Source: Tsukamurella pulmonis
Lineage (GTDB): Bacteria > Actinomycetota > Actinomycetes > Mycobacteriales > Mycobacteriaceae
DNA: 64,000 nucleotides
Reading direction: 5' to 3'
NCBI RefSeq assembly: GCF_900103175.1
Contig: NZ_FNLF01000002.1
Location: 1,178,001-1,242,000 of the forward strand
The position numbers and the translations under genes are program-made. This document shows positions 8,076 through 16,978 of the stretch, piece by piece. Below the pieces are notes generated by a model that did no database searches, was not told the origin of the DNA, and was given only the letters and a program-made list of their open reading frames with translations. The first letter of the stretch is position 1; each line of letters begins with the position of its first letter.

Positions 8076-9377
8076 CTAGGAGGCGTTCGCCGCGGCCTTG
8101 AGGCCGACCTGCAGGTCGGCGAGGATGTCGTCGATGTGCTCGATGCCCACGGCCAGGCGCACCAGGCCCGGCGTGACGCCGGCCTCGAGCTGCTCCTGCT
8201 CGGTGAGCTGCGAATGCGTGGTCGACGCGGGGTGGATCACCAGCGAGCGGACGTCGCCGATGTTCGCGACGTGGCTGTGCAGCTGCAGGGCGTCGACGAA
8301 GGCCTTGCCCGCGGGCACGCCGCCGGCCAGCTCGAACGCGACGATCGCGCCGGCGCCCTTGGGGAGCAGCTCCTTCGCGCGCTCGTGGTACGGCGACGAG
8401 GGCAGGCCGGCGTAGATCACGTCGGTGACGCCGTCGGCGCCGGTGAGGTACTCGGCGACCTTCTGCGCGTTCTCGACGTGCCGCTCGACGCGCAGGCTCA
8501 GCGTCTCGATGCCCTGGCTGAGCAGGAAGGCGTTGAACGGCGAGATCGCGGGGCCGAGGTCGCGCAGCAGCTGCACGCGGGCCTTGAGCGCGAAGGCCGG
8601 CGCGCCCAGGTCGGCGAACACGACGCCGTGGTACGACGGGTCCGGGGTGGTGAAGTTCGGGTGCCTGCCCTGCGTCCAGTCGAAGTTCCCGCCGTCGACG
8701 ATGACGCCGCCGATGGCCGCGCCGTGGCCGCCGAGGTACTTCGTGGCCGAGTGCACCACGATGTCGGCGCCGTGCTCGAGCGGGCGCAGCAGGTACGGGG
8801 TCGCGACGGTGTTGTCGACGATGAGGGGCACGCCGTTCTCGTGCGCCACGGCGGACAGGCCGGCGACGTCGAGCACGTGACCGCGCGGGTTGGAGATGGT
8901 CTCGGCGAAGAACGCGCGGGTGTTGGGACGGACGGCGGCGCGCCACTGCTCCAGGTCGTCCGGGTTCTCGACGAAGGTGACCTCGATGCCCAGCTTGGCG
9001 AGGGTGTAGTGCAGCAGGTTGTAGGTGCCGCCGTACAGGTAGGGCGAGCTGACGATGTGGTCGCCCGACTCGGCGACGTTGAGGATCGCGAGCGTCTCGG
9101 CGGCCTGCCCGGAGGCGACGAGCAGCGCGGCGACGCCGCCCTCGAGCGCGGCGATGCGCTGCTCGACGGCGTCCTGCGTCGGGTTCATGATGCGGGTGTA
9201 GATGTTGCCCGGCTCGGCCAGCCCGAACAGCGCCGCGGCGTGATCGGTGTTGTTGAACGTGTACGACGTGGTCTGGTAGATCGGGAGCGCCCGCGCGTTG
9301 GTGGTGCCGTCGGGCGTCTGCCCGGCGTGGATCTGCGTGGTCTCGAAATGCCAGTTCGGGCTGTCCGGATTGCTCAT
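8076..9377 (-). CDS. metY: O-acetylhomoserine aminocarboxypropyltransferase (sulfhydrylase)
   Basis: The 433-residue PLP enzyme of the Cys/Met metabolism family makes homocysteine from O-acetylhomoserine and sulfide. The PLP lysine lies in VHSATKYLGGHG. The substrate loop YTRIMNPTQ and the N-terminal HFETTQIHAGQ motif match the OAH-sulfhydrylase branch (called MetC in mycobacteria) rather than cystathionine lyases. On the minus strand a TTGTAT -10-like element (9385-9390) sits 7 bases before the ATG, suggesting a leaderless transcript. metX is not in the window. Confidence 0.93.
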   Translation of the reverse strand: MSNPDSPNWHFETTQIHAGQTPDGTTNARALPIYQTTSYTFNNTDHAAALFGLAEPGNIYTRIMNPTQDAVEQRIAALEGGVAALLVASGQAAETLAILNVAESGDHIVSSPYLYGGTYNLLHYTLAKLGIEVTFVENPDDLEQWRAAVRPNTRAFFAETISNPRGHVLDVAGLSAVAHENGVPLIVDNTVATPYLLRPLEHGADIVVHSATKYLGGHGAAIGGVIVDGGNFDWTQGRHPNFTTPDPSYHGVVFADLGAPAFALKARVQLLRDLGPAISPFNAFLLSQGIETLSLRVERHVENAQKVAEYLTGADGVTDVIYAGLPSSPYHERAKELLPKGAGAIVAFELAGGVPAGKAFVDALQLHSHVANIGDVRSLVIHPASTTHSQLTEQEQLEAGVTPGLVRLAVGIEHIDDILADLQVGLKAAANAS

Positions 9378-9455
9378 GGCCCCGATACAAGTGCACGGGG
9401 GCTGTGCTGTCCAGGGTTTGACTCATACTGTGGGATAAAGACGAGGGGAGTGGCA

Positions 9456-9986
9456 GTGGAGGAGATCGTCGCGCTGTACGACGACGCCGGGCGCCCGTCC
9501 GGTGCCGCACCCCGCTCGCGCGTGCGGGCGGAGAACCTGCGGCACGGCACCACCGGCATCCTCGTCTTCGACCCCGCCGGGCGGGTCTACGTGCACCGTC
9601 GCACCGCGATCAAGGACGTCTACCCGGGCCTGCGGGACTTCTGCGCGGGCGGGGTGCTGCTCGCGGGGGAGGAGCCCGCCGACGGTGCCGCCCGCGAGGC
9701 CTTCGAGGAACTCGGCGTGCACGGCGTCGCCCTGCGTCCCGTCGGGGTGCGCGACTACGCCGACCCGAGCACCCGGTTCGTGTGCTTCCAGTACGTCTGC
9801 GTCTACGACGGGGTGGTCGTACACCAGCCGGAGGAGGTGGTGAGCGGCGAGTGGATGGCGCCGGAGGAACTGCTCGCGGCGGTCGCCGCGGACCCCGGCG
9901 ACTTCGTCCCCGACTCGGTCGAACTCGCGTTGCACCTCGTCAACGGCGGGGGCGGTTCCGGGCAGGATTCGTCGGACGAGTCCTGA
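9456..9986 (+). CDS. Nudix hydrolase, YfcD/Idi-like
   Basis: The protein has 176 residues. A complete Nudix box is present (G-x5-E-x7-RE-x2-EE-x-G within GVLLAGEEPADG and REAFEELG), binding the metal that hydrolyses nucleoside-diphosphate-linked substrates. The overall pattern, including LRHGTTGILVFD and VYVHRRTAIKD, resembles YfcD and isopentenyl-diphosphate isomerase-like Nudix proteins. I prefer the GTG at 9456, since GAGGGGAG lies 5 bases upstream; GTG 9450 is possible. The substrate is unknown. It is divergent from metY. Confidence 0.82.
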   Translation: MEEIVALYDDAGRPSGAAPRSRVRAENLRHGTTGILVFDPAGRVYVHRRTAIKDVYPGLRDFCAGGVLLAGEEPADGAAREAFEELGVHGVALRPVGVRDYADPSTRFVCFQYVCVYDGVVVHQPEEVVSGEWMAPEELLAAVAADPGDFVPDSVELALHLVNGGGGSGQDSSDES

Positions 9987-9997
9987 GCGCGTAGAAT
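9968..9997 (+). promoter_or_regulatory. Promoter of infA
   Basis: TTCGTC (9968-9973) and TAGAAT (9992-9997) are spaced by 18 bases. The promoter begins inside the 3' end of the Nudix gene and would give a leader of nearly 90 bases before infA. A dedicated promoter is expected, because infA here is cut off from its usual map upstream neighbour. Confidence 0.55.
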
Positions 9998-10092
9998 GGG
10001 CAGGTAGCGCGGCGTGAGCCGCACGCCCGGGCGTTCAGGCCGGGCACAGGTCGCACACGGCGTCCGCATAAGACAACAGGATCGTGGAGGGT

Positions 10093-10314
10093 ATGGCGAA
10101 GAAGGACGGAGCCATCGAGGTGGAGGGCCGCGTCGTCGAGCCGCTCCCCAACGCAATGTTCCGCATCGAGCTGGAGAACGGGCACAAGGTGCTCGCACAC
10201 ATCAGCGGCAAGATGCGGCAGCACTACATTCGTATTCTGCCCGAGGACCGGGTCGTCGTGGAGCTCTCCCCGTACGACCTGACGCGCGGGCGCATCGTCT
10301 ACCGGTACAAGTGA
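10093..10314 (+). CDS. infA: Translation initiation factor IF-1
   Basis: The 73-residue S1/OB-fold protein starts [12 protein letters not shown] and is practically invariant across actinobacteria. IF-1 occupies the ribosomal A site during initiation. A GGAGG site precedes the ATG at 10093. An upstream ATG three codons earlier is in frame, but the conserved N-terminus fixes the start. It stands alone: a terminator follows directly and rpmJ lies 1.1 kb away beyond an opposite-strand protease. Confidence 0.97.
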   Translation: MAKKDGAIEVEGRVVEPLPNAMFRIELENGHKVLAHISGKMRQHYIRILPEDRVVVELSPYDLTRGRIVYRYK

Positions 10315-10341
10315 CCGCGTAGCGCGCAGCCGGATACGAGA

Positions 10342-10375
10342 AAGACCCACCCCGCGGGGTGGGTCTTCTTCGTTT
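10342..10375 (+). terminator. Rho-independent terminator after infA
   Basis: The arms AAGACCCACCCC and GGGGTGGGTCTT form a perfect 12-bp stem closed by GC, followed by CTTCGTTT. It lies 28 bases behind the infA stop. It can also serve the converging protease gene. Confidence 0.85.
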
Positions 10376-10428
10376 CCGGGGTGCGGCCCGCCCGGGCCCG
10401 ACGGTGCGCCGGGGCCCGGGCCGGAGCG

Positions 10429-11151
10429 CTAGACCGCCAGGCGCAGGCCGCCGGCCTGGGCGAAGACGAAGCCGAGGTCGATGAACTCGGACTGGACCGG
10501 GGCGGTCTTCGTGACCTGGATGCCGCCGGTGGTCAGGCCCAGCGCGGCACCGTCGGACAGGCGGACCAGCGGGCCGCCGCTGTCGCCGTGATCGCCCTTG
10601 AGGTCGGTGAGGATGCGGTGCGGGGCCACGTCGACGACGGTGCCGCACTGCCAGCCGGTGGTGACGCCCTGGCGGCACACGCGGTCGCCGACCACGGCGC
10701 GGCCGAGCTTGGTGGGCTTGACCCGGCCGAGCGAGTTGCTCAGCGGGACGCCGGGCTTGAAGGCGACGGTGGCCCAGTCGGGCTCGTTGAGGTCGTTGAT
10801 CCAGCCGTCCTTGCTCACGTTGGGGTTCGACGACTGCTTGATGGTGCCCACCTCGGCGATGGTGCGTCCGCGGCCGGGGACGGGCACGGCGACCTGCTGG
10901 CCGGCCTTGCCGCAGTGTCCCGCGGTCACGCCGACGCGCTCACCGCTGGGGGTCAGCGCCAGCACGCCGAGCGTGCACGCCGAGACGTCGTAGCCCTGCG
11001 CCGTCTTCTTCTGCACGACCGCGATCTCGGTGCCGGGGCCGACCACGAGGGTCGGGGCGGCGCCGGCCGGTGCGACGACCAGGGAGGACGTCGCGATGCC
11101 GACCGCGGCGGTCGCGGCGACGGTCAGGCGGCGGAGGAGGGACGGACGCAT
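10429..11151 (-). CDS. Secreted trypsin/alpha-lytic-type serine protease
   Basis: The protein has 240 residues with a signal peptide of about 31 residues (basic start, hydrophobic core, APAGAAP). The S1 chymotrypsin-fold triad is complete: His79 in TAGHC, Asp125 in EPDWATV and Ser191 in GDSGGP. Cys pairs near His79 and at 159/169 are consistent with disulfides outside the cell. Many actinobacterial members are peptidases of unknown substrate. It interrupts the infA-rpmJ order and is transcribed against it. Confidence 0.88.
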   Translation of the reverse strand: MRPSLLRRLTVAATAAVGIATSSLVVAPAGAAPTLVVGPGTEIAVVQKKTAQGYDVSACTLGVLALTPSGERVGVTAGHCGKAGQQVAVPVPGRGRTIAEVGTIKQSSNPNVSKDGWINDLNEPDWATVAFKPGVPLSNSLGRVKPTKLGRAVVGDRVCRQGVTTGWQCGTVVDVAPHRILTDLKGDHGDSGGPLVRLSDGAALGLTTGGIQVTKTAPVQSEFIDLGFVFAQAGGLRLAV

Positions 11152-11259
11152 CGCGGATCCTTTGCGATCGGGGGATCAGATCAGGGGAATCATCAGTGGT
11201 GAATAGTGCATCACCCCATCGTTCCTGAGGCTAGCATGAGAGACCGTCTGACCACGGAT

Positions 11260-11288
11260 TTGGGGCCGCGGCCGAGGAAGCGTACACT
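11260..11288 (+). promoter_or_regulatory. Promoter of the rpmJ-rpsM-rpsK-rpsD-rpoA-rplQ block
   Basis: TTGGGG (11260-11265) and TACACT (11283-11288) are separated by 17 bases. The -10 is identical to that of the rpsH promoter. The predicted transcript would start about 100 bases before rpmJ. Confidence 0.55.
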
Positions 11289-11391
11289 GGATCATCGCGT
11301 GCGTGCGCGACTTCGTCGTGCGCGTCGTGGCACCCCTCCGGCTACCGGTGGCGGTGCGGAAAAACACTGAGAACAACTGGATAGGACTGAC

Positions 11392-11505
11392 GTGAAGGTC
11401 AACCCCAGCGTCAAGCCGATCTGCGAGAAGTGCAAGGTGATCCGCCGCAACGGTCGGGTCATGGTGATCTGCGACAACCTGCGTCACAAGCAGCGTCAGG
11501 GCTAG
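11392..11505 (+). CDS. rpmJ: 50S ribosomal protein L36 (zinc-binding form)
   Basis: The protein has 37 residues, [15 protein letters not shown] through HKQRQG, with a GTG start. Zinc ligands Cys11, Cys14, Cys27 and His32 are all present, so this is the C+ paralogue, expressed when zinc is sufficient. The ATAGGA upstream is the likely ribosome binding site. It heads the alpha operon block. Confidence 0.95.
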   Translation: MKVNPSVKPICEKCKVIRRNGRVMVICDNLRHKQRQG

Positions 11506-11688
11506 ATCAGTGCGCTTCGAGCGGTTCGCCGCTTGAACACACGATGACCTCTCCGCACCAGCAGGGGCAGACGAGCCCCTGTCAACCCCCGGCTCGGAGG
11601 CCGGGGCCCCGGCCGGCGTGAAAGCGCCGGAACCACCGGGGACGGACGGGGAGCAGACCTCCGACTTAGAAGAAGGAAACCGCCAAGA
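11506..11688 (+). promoter_or_regulatory. Structured spacer between rpmJ and rpsM
   Basis: These 183 bases contain no gene. Hairpins are visible: GAGCGGTTCGCCGCTT near 11519-11534, CCCCGGCTCGGAGGCCGGGG near 11587-11606, and GGCCGGCG..CGCCGG just after. In other bacteria S4 binds a leader in front of rpsM to repress this operon. Whether this region plays that role is an inference from position only. A GAAGGA site precedes rpsM. Confidence 0.35.
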
Positions 11689-12060
11689 ATGGCACGTCTC
11701 ATGGGTGTCGATCTCCCGCGCGAGAAGCGCATGGAGATCGCACTGACCTACATCTACGGCATCGGCCGTACCCGCGCGACTGAGATTCTCGCCGAGACCG
11801 GTGTGAGCCCGGATCTGCGCAGCAAGGACCTCAGCGACGAGGACCTGACCAAGCTCCGTGACTTCATCGAGGGCACGGACTACAAGGTCGAGGGCGACCT
11901 GCGCCGTGAGGTGCAGGCCGACATCCGTCGCAAGATCGAGATCCAGTGCTACCAGGGCATCCGCCACCGTCGTGGCCTGCCCGTGCGTGGCCAGCGCACC
12001 AAGACCAACGCTCGCACCCGTAAGGGTCCGAAGAAGACCATCGCCGGAAAGAAGAAGTAA
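11689..12060 (+). CDS. rpsM: 30S ribosomal protein S13
   Basis: The protein has 123 residues, [26 protein letters not shown], with the helix-two-turn-helix and a basic tail [12 protein letters not shown] that reaches the P-site tRNA. Length is normal. The TAA overlaps the ATG of rpsK by one base (TAATG), so the two are coupled. Confidence 0.97.
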   Translation: MARLMGVDLPREKRMEIALTYIYGIGRTRATEILAETGVSPDLRSKDLSDEDLTKLRDFIEGTDYKVEGDLRREVQADIRRKIEIQCYQGIRHRRGLPVRGQRTKTNARTRKGPKKTIAGKKK

Positions 12061-12470
12061 TGCCTCCGAAGTCGCGCGCCACGGGCGCGAAGAAGGGCGT
12101 TTCGCGTCGTCGCGAAAAGAAGAACGTCCCGCACGGCCACGCTCACATCAAGAGCACGTTCAACAACACGATCGTCTCGATCACGGACCCCAACGGCAAC
12201 GTGATCAGCTGGGCCTCCTCGGGCCACGTCGGCTTCAAGGGCTCGCGCAAGAGCACCCCGTTCGCCGCGCAGCTCGCCGCCGAGAACGCTGCCCGCAAGG
12301 CGCAGGAGAACGGCGTCAAGAAGGTCGACGTCTTCGTCAAGGGCCCGGGCTCGGGCCGCGAGACCGCAATCCGCTCGCTGCAGGCCGCAGGCCTCGAGGT
12401 GGGCACCATTTCCGACGTGACGCCCCAGCCCCACAACGGCTGCCGTCCGCCCAAGCGGCGTCGGGTCTAG
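12060..12470 (+). CDS. rpsK: 30S ribosomal protein S11
   Basis: The protein has 136 residues. [19 protein letters not shown] and the C-terminal [16 protein letters not shown] are invariant S11 motifs. S11 lies on the platform near the mRNA exit and the Shine-Dalgarno helix. Its start is nested in the rpsM stop. It is followed by rpsD after 21 bases with a GGAAGG/AGGAG site. Confidence 0.97.
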   Translation: MPPKSRATGAKKGVSRRREKKNVPHGHAHIKSTFNNTIVSITDPNGNVISWASSGHVGFKGSRKSTPFAAQLAAENAARKAQENGVKKVDVFVKGPGSGRETAIRSLQAAGLEVGTISDVTPQPHNGCRPPKRRRV

Positions 12471-12491
12471 GGAAGGTAGGAGAGAGAAACC

Positions 12492-13097
12492 ATGGCTCGT
12501 TATACCGGCCCTGTCACCCGTAAGTCCCGTCGTCTGGGCGTCGACCTCGTCGGCGGCTCCGAGGCGTTCGAGCGTCGTCCTTACCCGCCCGGCCAGCACG
12601 GCCGCGCGCGGATCAAGGAGTCCGAGTACCTCCTGCAGCTCAAGGAGAAGCAGAAGGCCCGCTTCATGTACGGCGTGATGGAGAAGCAGTTCTCGCGCTA
12701 CTACAAGGAGGCCAAGGCCGCCACCGGCAAGACCGGTGACGCCCTGCTGCAGATCCTCGAGACCCGTCTCGACAACGTCGTCTACCGTGCCGGCCTCACG
12801 CGCACCCGCCGTCAGGCGCGTCAGCTCGTGACGCACGGTCACTTCACGGTGAACGGCGTCCGCGTGGATGTTCCCTCGTACCGCGTCTCGCAGTACGACA
12901 TCATCGACGTCCGTCCGAAGTCGCTGGGCACCACGCCGTTCCAGATCGCGCGTGAGACCCTCGGCGAGCGCACCGCCCCGGCATGGCTCCAGGTGGTTCC
13001 GTCGACCCTGCGCATCCTCGTGCACCGCGTGCCCGAGCGTGAGCAGATCGTCGTGCCCTTCCAGGAGCAGCTCATCGTCGAGTACTACTCGAAGTAA
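12492..13097 (+). CDS. rpsD: 30S ribosomal protein S4
   Basis: The protein has 201 residues. It begins MARYTGPVTRKSRRLG and lacks the N-terminal zinc cysteines, so it is the C- form usual in actinobacteria. The S4 RNA-binding domain (RLDNVVYRAGLTRTRRQARQ) spans the middle. S4 nucleates 30S assembly and, in E. coli, represses its own operon. Gene order rpsM-rpsK-rpsD-rpoA is canonical. Confidence 0.97.
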   Translation: MARYTGPVTRKSRRLGVDLVGGSEAFERRPYPPGQHGRARIKESEYLLQLKEKQKARFMYGVMEKQFSRYYKEAKAATGKTGDALLQILETRLDNVVYRAGLTRTRRQARQLVTHGHFTVNGVRVDVPSYRVSQYDIIDVRPKSLGTTPFQIARETLGERTAPAWLQVVPSTLRILVHRVPEREQIVVPFQEQLIVEYYSK

Positions 13098-13182
13098 GTA
13101 GTGCACGGTCGCCGGCGGATCCGCCGCCGGCGGCCTTCTACGGGCGTCAAATAGCGGACGCCCAGAGAGAAGGAAATACTCA
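13098..13182 (+). promoter_or_regulatory. rpsD-rpoA spacer with two hairpins
   Basis: The first hairpin is CGCCGGCGG/CCGCCGGCG-like at about 13110-13133. The second, GGGCGTC..GACGCCC (13142-13163), encloses AAATAGCG. They precede a GAAGGA site 11 bases before rpoA. The first could attenuate or process the transcript between ribosomal protein and RNA polymerase genes. No T tract follows, so full termination is unlikely. Confidence 0.35.
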
Positions 13183-14241
13183 ATGCTCATCTCGCAGCGA
13201 CCCACTCTCAGCGAAGAGGTCATCTCCGAGGCTCGTTCGAAGTTCATCATCGAGCCGCTGGAGCCGGGCTTCGGCTACACGCTGGGCAACTCGCTCCGCC
13301 GCACGCTGCTGTCGTCCATCCCGGGCGCGGCCGTGACCAGCATCCGCATCGACGGCGTGCTGCACGAGTTCACCACGGTCCCCGGCGTGAAGGAGGATGT
13401 CACCGACATCATCCTGAACCTCAAGGGCCTGGTCGTCTCGTCGGAGGACGACGAGCCGGTCACCATGTACGTGCGCAAGCAGGGCCCGGGCGCCGTCACC
13501 GCGGGCGACATCGTTCCCCCGGCGTCGGTCACCGTGCACAACCCCGATCTGCATATCGCCACCCTGAACGACAAGGGCAAGCTCGAGATCGAGCTCGTCG
13601 TCGAGCGGGGCCGCGGCTACGTGCCGGCCGTGCAGAACAAGGCGTCGGGCGCCGAGATCGGCCGTATTCCGGTCGACTCGATCTACTCGCCCGTGCTCAA
13701 GGTGACCTACAAGGTGGAGGCCACCCGTGTCGAGCAGCGCACCGACTTCGATCGCCTGATCCTGGACGTCGAGACCAAGAACTCGATGACCGCGCGGGAC
13801 GCGCTGGCTTCGGCCGGCAAGACCCTGGTCGAGCTGTTCGGCCTGGCGCGCGAGCTCAACGTCGAGGCCGAGGGCATCGAGATCGGGCCGTCGCCGGCCG
13901 AGGCCGACCACATCGCGGCGTTCTCGCTGCCGATCGAGGACCTCGACCTGACGGTGCGTTCGTACAACTGCCTCAAGCGCGAGGGTGTGCACACCGTGGG
14001 CGAGCTCGTGGCCCGCACCGAGTCCGACCTTCTCGACATCCGCAACTTCGGTCAGAAGTCGATCGACGAGGTCAAGGTCAAGCTGCACGCGCTGGGTCTG
14101 GCCCTCAAGGACAGCCCCGCGTCGTTCGATCCGTCGCAGGTCGACGGGTACGACCCGGCCACCGGTACCTGGAGCGACGAGCCGTCGTTCTCGGGCGACG
14201 CCGATGGCGATCAGGACTACGCCGAGACCGAGCAGCTCTGA
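13183..14241 (+). CDS. rpoA: DNA-directed RNA polymerase subunit alpha
   Basis: The protein has 352 residues. The N-terminal dimerisation domain ([28 protein letters not shown]) nucleates polymerase assembly. The C-terminal domain ([21 protein letters not shown]) contacts UP elements and activators. A short acidic tail ends the protein. It lies between rpsD and rplQ as in nearly all bacteria. Confidence 0.98.
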   Translation: MLISQRPTLSEEVISEARSKFIIEPLEPGFGYTLGNSLRRTLLSSIPGAAVTSIRIDGVLHEFTTVPGVKEDVTDIILNLKGLVVSSEDDEPVTMYVRKQGPGAVTAGDIVPPASVTVHNPDLHIATLNDKGKLEIELVVERGRGYVPAVQNKASGAEIGRIPVDSIYSPVLKVTYKVEATRVEQRTDFDRLILDVETKNSMTARDALASAGKTLVELFGLARELNVEAEGIEIGPSPAEADHIAAFSLPIEDLDLTVRSYNCLKREGVHTVGELVARTESDLLDIRNFGQKSIDEVKVKLHALGLALKDSPASFDPSQVDGYDPATGTWSDEPSFSGDADGDQDYAETEQL

Positions 14242-14275
14242 GCTGAAGAGCTCGTAAACACCCACAGGAGAAACA

Positions 14276-14965
14276 ATGCCTAGGCCCACTAAGGGCGCCC
14301 GCATGGGCGGCTCGGCCTCGCACCAGAAGCACATTCTGGCGAACCTCGCGACCGCGCTCTTCGAGCACGGCCGCATCGAGACCACCGAGTCCCGCGCCAA
14401 GCGCCTGCGTCCCTACGCGGAGAAGCTGATCAGCCATGCCAAGCACGGCAAGCTGGCCAATCGCCGCGAGGTCATGAAGGAGATCCGCAACAAGGACGTC
14501 GTGCACGTGCTGTTCGCGGAGATCGCTCCGGCCGTCGCCGACCGTCAGGGCGGCTACACCCGGATCATCAAGACCGAGAACCGGAAGGGCGACAACGCCC
14601 CGATGGCGGTCATCGAGATCGTGACCGAGCAGCTCGCCGCCACCGAGGCTTCGCGCGCCACCCGCGTCGCCGCCTCGCAGGCCGCTGCCAAGTCCGCCGC
14701 CGTCGAGGCCGCGGAGATCACCGAGGCTCCGGCCGAGGGCTCCGACCTCCCCGCCGGCGCGCACGCGCCGCTCGAGGACGTCAACGAGGCCCCCGAGGGC
14801 TTCCCGATCAAGGGCAACGCCGACTCGAAGCTGTACCACCGCCCCGGTACCCGCTTCTTCGAGTCGACGGTCGCCGAGATCTGGTTCGCCGACGAGGCTT
14901 CGGCCGAGGCCGCGGGCTACTCGCTGCCGAAGTCGCAGCAGGAGGACGCCTCCGAGTCGGAGTAG
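14276..14965 (+). CDS. rplQ: 50S ribosomal protein L17 with C-terminal extra domain
   Basis: The protein has 229 residues, about 50 longer than M. tuberculosis L17. Residues 1-120 are L17 ([29 protein letters not shown]). An Ala-rich linker follows, then about 45 residues with [19 protein letters not shown] and [16 protein letters not shown]. That last part matches the short sunset-type module found at the ends of various actinobacterial proteins. L17 lines the peptide exit tunnel region; the added module would lie on the ribosome surface. Its role is unknown. Confidence 0.95.
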   Translation: MPRPTKGARMGGSASHQKHILANLATALFEHGRIETTESRAKRLRPYAEKLISHAKHGKLANRREVMKEIRNKDVVHVLFAEIAPAVADRQGGYTRIIKTENRKGDNAPMAVIEIVTEQLAATEASRATRVAASQAAAKSAAVEAAEITEAPAEGSDLPAGAHAPLEDVNEAPEGFPIKGNADSKLYHRPGTRFFESTVAEIWFADEASAEAAGYSLPKSQQEDASESE

Positions 14966-14979
14966 TCACCCCCGTACGC

Positions 14980-15020
14980 AAGCCCGCCACCTGCACTGCA
15001 GGTGGCGGGCTTCGTCGTTT
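14980..15020 (+). terminator. Rho-independent terminator after rplQ
   Basis: A 15-bp perfect stem (AAGCCCGCCACCTGC and complement) has a three-base loop and is followed by CGTCGTTT. It closes the alpha operon 15 bases after rplQ. The next 110 bases, up to the end of the SRPBCC gene, hold nothing recognisable. Confidence 0.85.
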
Positions 15021-15131
15021 CCGGAGCGCGCCGCGGCCGCTCGCCACCGCCGCACTCACCGGCGTCGACCCTTCGGCGATCGGGGGGACTTCTCCTGCAT
15101 CCACTGCTCTCGACGGCGCAGCGGCACCGCG

Positions 15132-15596
15132 CTACCCGCGGGCGATCAGTTCGAGCAGCGCGTCGACGGTCGCCCGCACCTTCTCCGCCGACACGCGCGG
15201 CAGGGTGAACCGCGCCAGGTAGGCCTCGTCCCTCACGCGCGACCAGTCGCAGGTCACCGCGATCAGCGTGCCGCTGTCCTCAGGGGTGAACTCCCACGAC
15301 CACTCGACGCCGACGGGCGGCTTCCCGCGCCCGGCGGGCAGCCACGCCAGCCTGGTGTCCGGCTCGAACACGGTGACGTGGTTGTCCACGGAGTACTCCC
15401 GCCCGTCCTCCGCGGTCATCTCCATGCCGAAGATCTGGCCGACGCCCGTGATCGTGTCGGGGGTGCCCTCGGACACGCCGCGGAGCATCCCGGAGCCGTC
15501 CGTCGCCGCGTGCACCGCGGGCCGGGTGAGGGCCTCGAACAGCACGGCCGGAGGGGCGTCGGCGAACACGGTGACGGTCTGCGCGGTAACGGTCAT
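15132..15596 (-). CDS. SRPBCC family (START-like) protein
   Basis: The protein has 154 residues. A polyketide-cyclase/AHSA1-like fold is suggested by QTVTVFADAPPAVLFEALTRPA, the middle W-x-W strand (VEWSWEFTPEDSGTLIAVT) and the C-terminal long helix (VRATVDALLELIARG). Such proteins bind hydrophobic ligands in a deep cavity. I start at ATG 15596, since upstream sequence is Arg/Pro-rich and non-conserved. It lies just downstream of the FAD monooxygenase on the same strand, with a 97-base gap. Confidence 0.7.
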   Translation of the reverse strand: MTVTAQTVTVFADAPPAVLFEALTRPAVHAATDGSGMLRGVSEGTPDTITGVGQIFGMEMTAEDGREYSVDNHVTVFEPDTRLAWLPAGRGKPPVGVEWSWEFTPEDSGTLIAVTCDWSRVRDEAYLARFTLPRVSAEKVRATVDALLELIARG

Positions 15597-15693
15597 GGCC
15601 CCGACGCTACGCCGCTCACGAGGTCGGGTTCTGCGCATGCGGAGGTGCGCAGGCGCACTCGCGCGGCCGCAGAACGCGACATCGTGAGCCGGC

Positions 15694-16878
15694 TCAGTAG
15701 TCCGGCAGGTCGATCCCATCGGCCTTCGCGAACTGGGCGGCCCAGATCGGCCGCATCGGCCACATCATGGCCGTGCGGTAGGTGAGATCGCCGAGCGCGA
15801 CGCCGATCCGGCCCATCGGCGCGAACCCCGCGGGGCTCCCGGGAGGCAGTTCCTGCGCCGCCGTCACGAAGGGCCGCATCACCGCGTCGTACCGAGCGAG
15901 CGCACGCGGTACGTCGCCGCCCGCCCGGCCCAGTTCCCCGGCGAGCACGTACGCGCCCACGAGCGCGAGCGTGGTGCCGAGACCGGTGAGCGGGGTGGGG
16001 CAGTAGCCGGCGTCGCCGACGAGCGCGACGCGGCCGCGGGTCCACCCGTCCAGCTTCACCTGCGCGAGGTCCTGGTACGCCCAGTCATCGGCGGTGCGCA
16101 TGGCGCGCAGCAACTGCGGCGCGACCCAGTCGATGTCGGCGAACTCCCGCTCGAACAGCGCGAACTGCTCGTCCCGGCGCAGCCGGTGGGCGTCGGTGCC
16201 GCGGATCGCGAGGCCGGCCTTCACCGTTCCGCCGGTGCGAGACGGGCGCACCGAGACGACGCGCCCACGCCGTGCGGTGTGCATGAGGTACCACCCGCGC
16301 GGGTCCTCGTCGATGGCGGCGGTGAACCACGCGTACCGCAGGCCGATGGGCTCGAGCACGGCGGCGTCGGGGCCGAACGCGGCGCGACGCACCGCGGAGC
16401 CGAGGCCGTCGGCGCCGATCACCAGGTCGAACTCGCGGGGCGCCGCGGTCTCGAAGGTCACGCGCGCGACGTCGCCGTCCTGCTCGATCGCGGTCACGGT
16501 GTCGTCCCACAGGTACTCGACGTCGGTGGGGACCGCGTCGACGAGCACCTCCGCGAGGTCGCCGCGGAGGATCTCGTGGGTGGAGACCACGCCGTTGCCG
16601 CCGAAGGCCTCGACGGGCATCGACGCGCCGCGTCGCCCGCGGCCGTCGACCTTGACGATGCCGCGCTGGTCGAGCAGCCGCGCGGTGCTGGCGGGCCCGA
16701 GGCCGAGCCGGTCGATCACGGTGCGGCCGGCGCCGCGCAGGTCGACGGTCTGGCCGCCCGCCCGCAGCGACGGTGCGCGTTCGACGATCGTCACGCGGTG
16801 GCCCTGACGGGCGAGGAGGAGGGTGGCGGCGGGACCGGCGATGGAGGCGCCGCTGATGAGGACTCGGAGCTGATTCAT
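15694..16878 (-). CDS. FAD-dependent monooxygenase (aromatic hydroxylase type)
   Basis: The protein has 394 residues of the PHBH/UbiH-type group. The dinucleotide-binding GASIAGP motif is at residues 10-16, the conserved DG motif (IGADGLGSAVR) in the middle, and the second FAD motif GDAGYCPTPLTGLG near residue 295. It would hydroxylate an aromatic or polyketide substrate with NAD(P)H and oxygen. It is divergent from a GntR/TetR-type regulator 96 bases away with a palindrome between them, which suggests a regulated drug- or aromatic-degrading enzyme. Confidence 0.85.
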   Translation of the reverse strand: MNQLRVLISGASIAGPAATLLLARQGHRVTIVERAPSLRAGGQTVDLRGAGRTVIDRLGLGPASTARLLDQRGIVKVDGRGRRGASMPVEAFGGNGVVSTHEILRGDLAEVLVDAVPTDVEYLWDDTVTAIEQDGDVARVTFETAAPREFDLVIGADGLGSAVRRAAFGPDAAVLEPIGLRYAWFTAAIDEDPRGWYLMHTARRGRVVSVRPSRTGGTVKAGLAIRGTDAHRLRRDEQFALFEREFADIDWVAPQLLRAMRTADDWAYQDLAQVKLDGWTRGRVALVGDAGYCPTPLTGLGTTLALVGAYVLAGELGRAGGDVPRALARYDAVMRPFVTAAQELPPGSPAGFAPMGRIGVALGDLTYRTAMMWPMRPIWAAQFAKADGIDLPDY

Positions 16879-16912
16879 AGGGCGAACGTACGCCGTATCG
16901 ATCGCATCACGC

Positions 16913-16955
16913 TACAGTGTTGCCGTGGATATTCGCAGGAAGTGCACTAGTGCAC
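16913..16955 (+). promoter_or_regulatory. Regulator promoter and GTGCAC palindrome
   Basis: TACAGT (16913-16918) is a good -10, with only a weak -35. A perfect 14-base palindrome, GTGCACTAGTGCAC (16942-16955), lies downstream, before the regulator start, as expected for a repressor site. A GTG at 16925 lies 7 bases after the -10 and opens a 17-codon frame whose TGA overlaps the regulator GTG. Confidence 0.5.
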
Positions 16956-16978
16956 CCGGTGCTGCGGGGAACCGGTGA
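16925..16978 (+). CDS. Possible 17-residue leaderless leader peptide
   Basis: The frame runs GTG GAT ATT CGC and onward to TGA at 16976-16978, overlapping the GTG of the regulator by four bases (GTGA). Its start coincides with the transcript start predicted from the TACAGT -10, and it reads through the palindrome. It could couple translation of the regulator to a leaderless transcript. There is no independent evidence of expression, and the frame is short enough to be accidental. Confidence 0.3.
   Translation: MDIRRKCTSAPGAAGNR

Noticed and set aside
9378..9455. S-adenosylmethionine riboswitch before metY or the Nudix gene
   Set aside because: The 78-base divergent region is too short and lacks the conserved stems; metY appears leaderless.
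10381..11202. Long plus-strand frame over the serine protease gene
   Set aside because: The minus strand encodes a protease with signal peptide and complete triad; the plus-strand frame is an artefact of codon bias.
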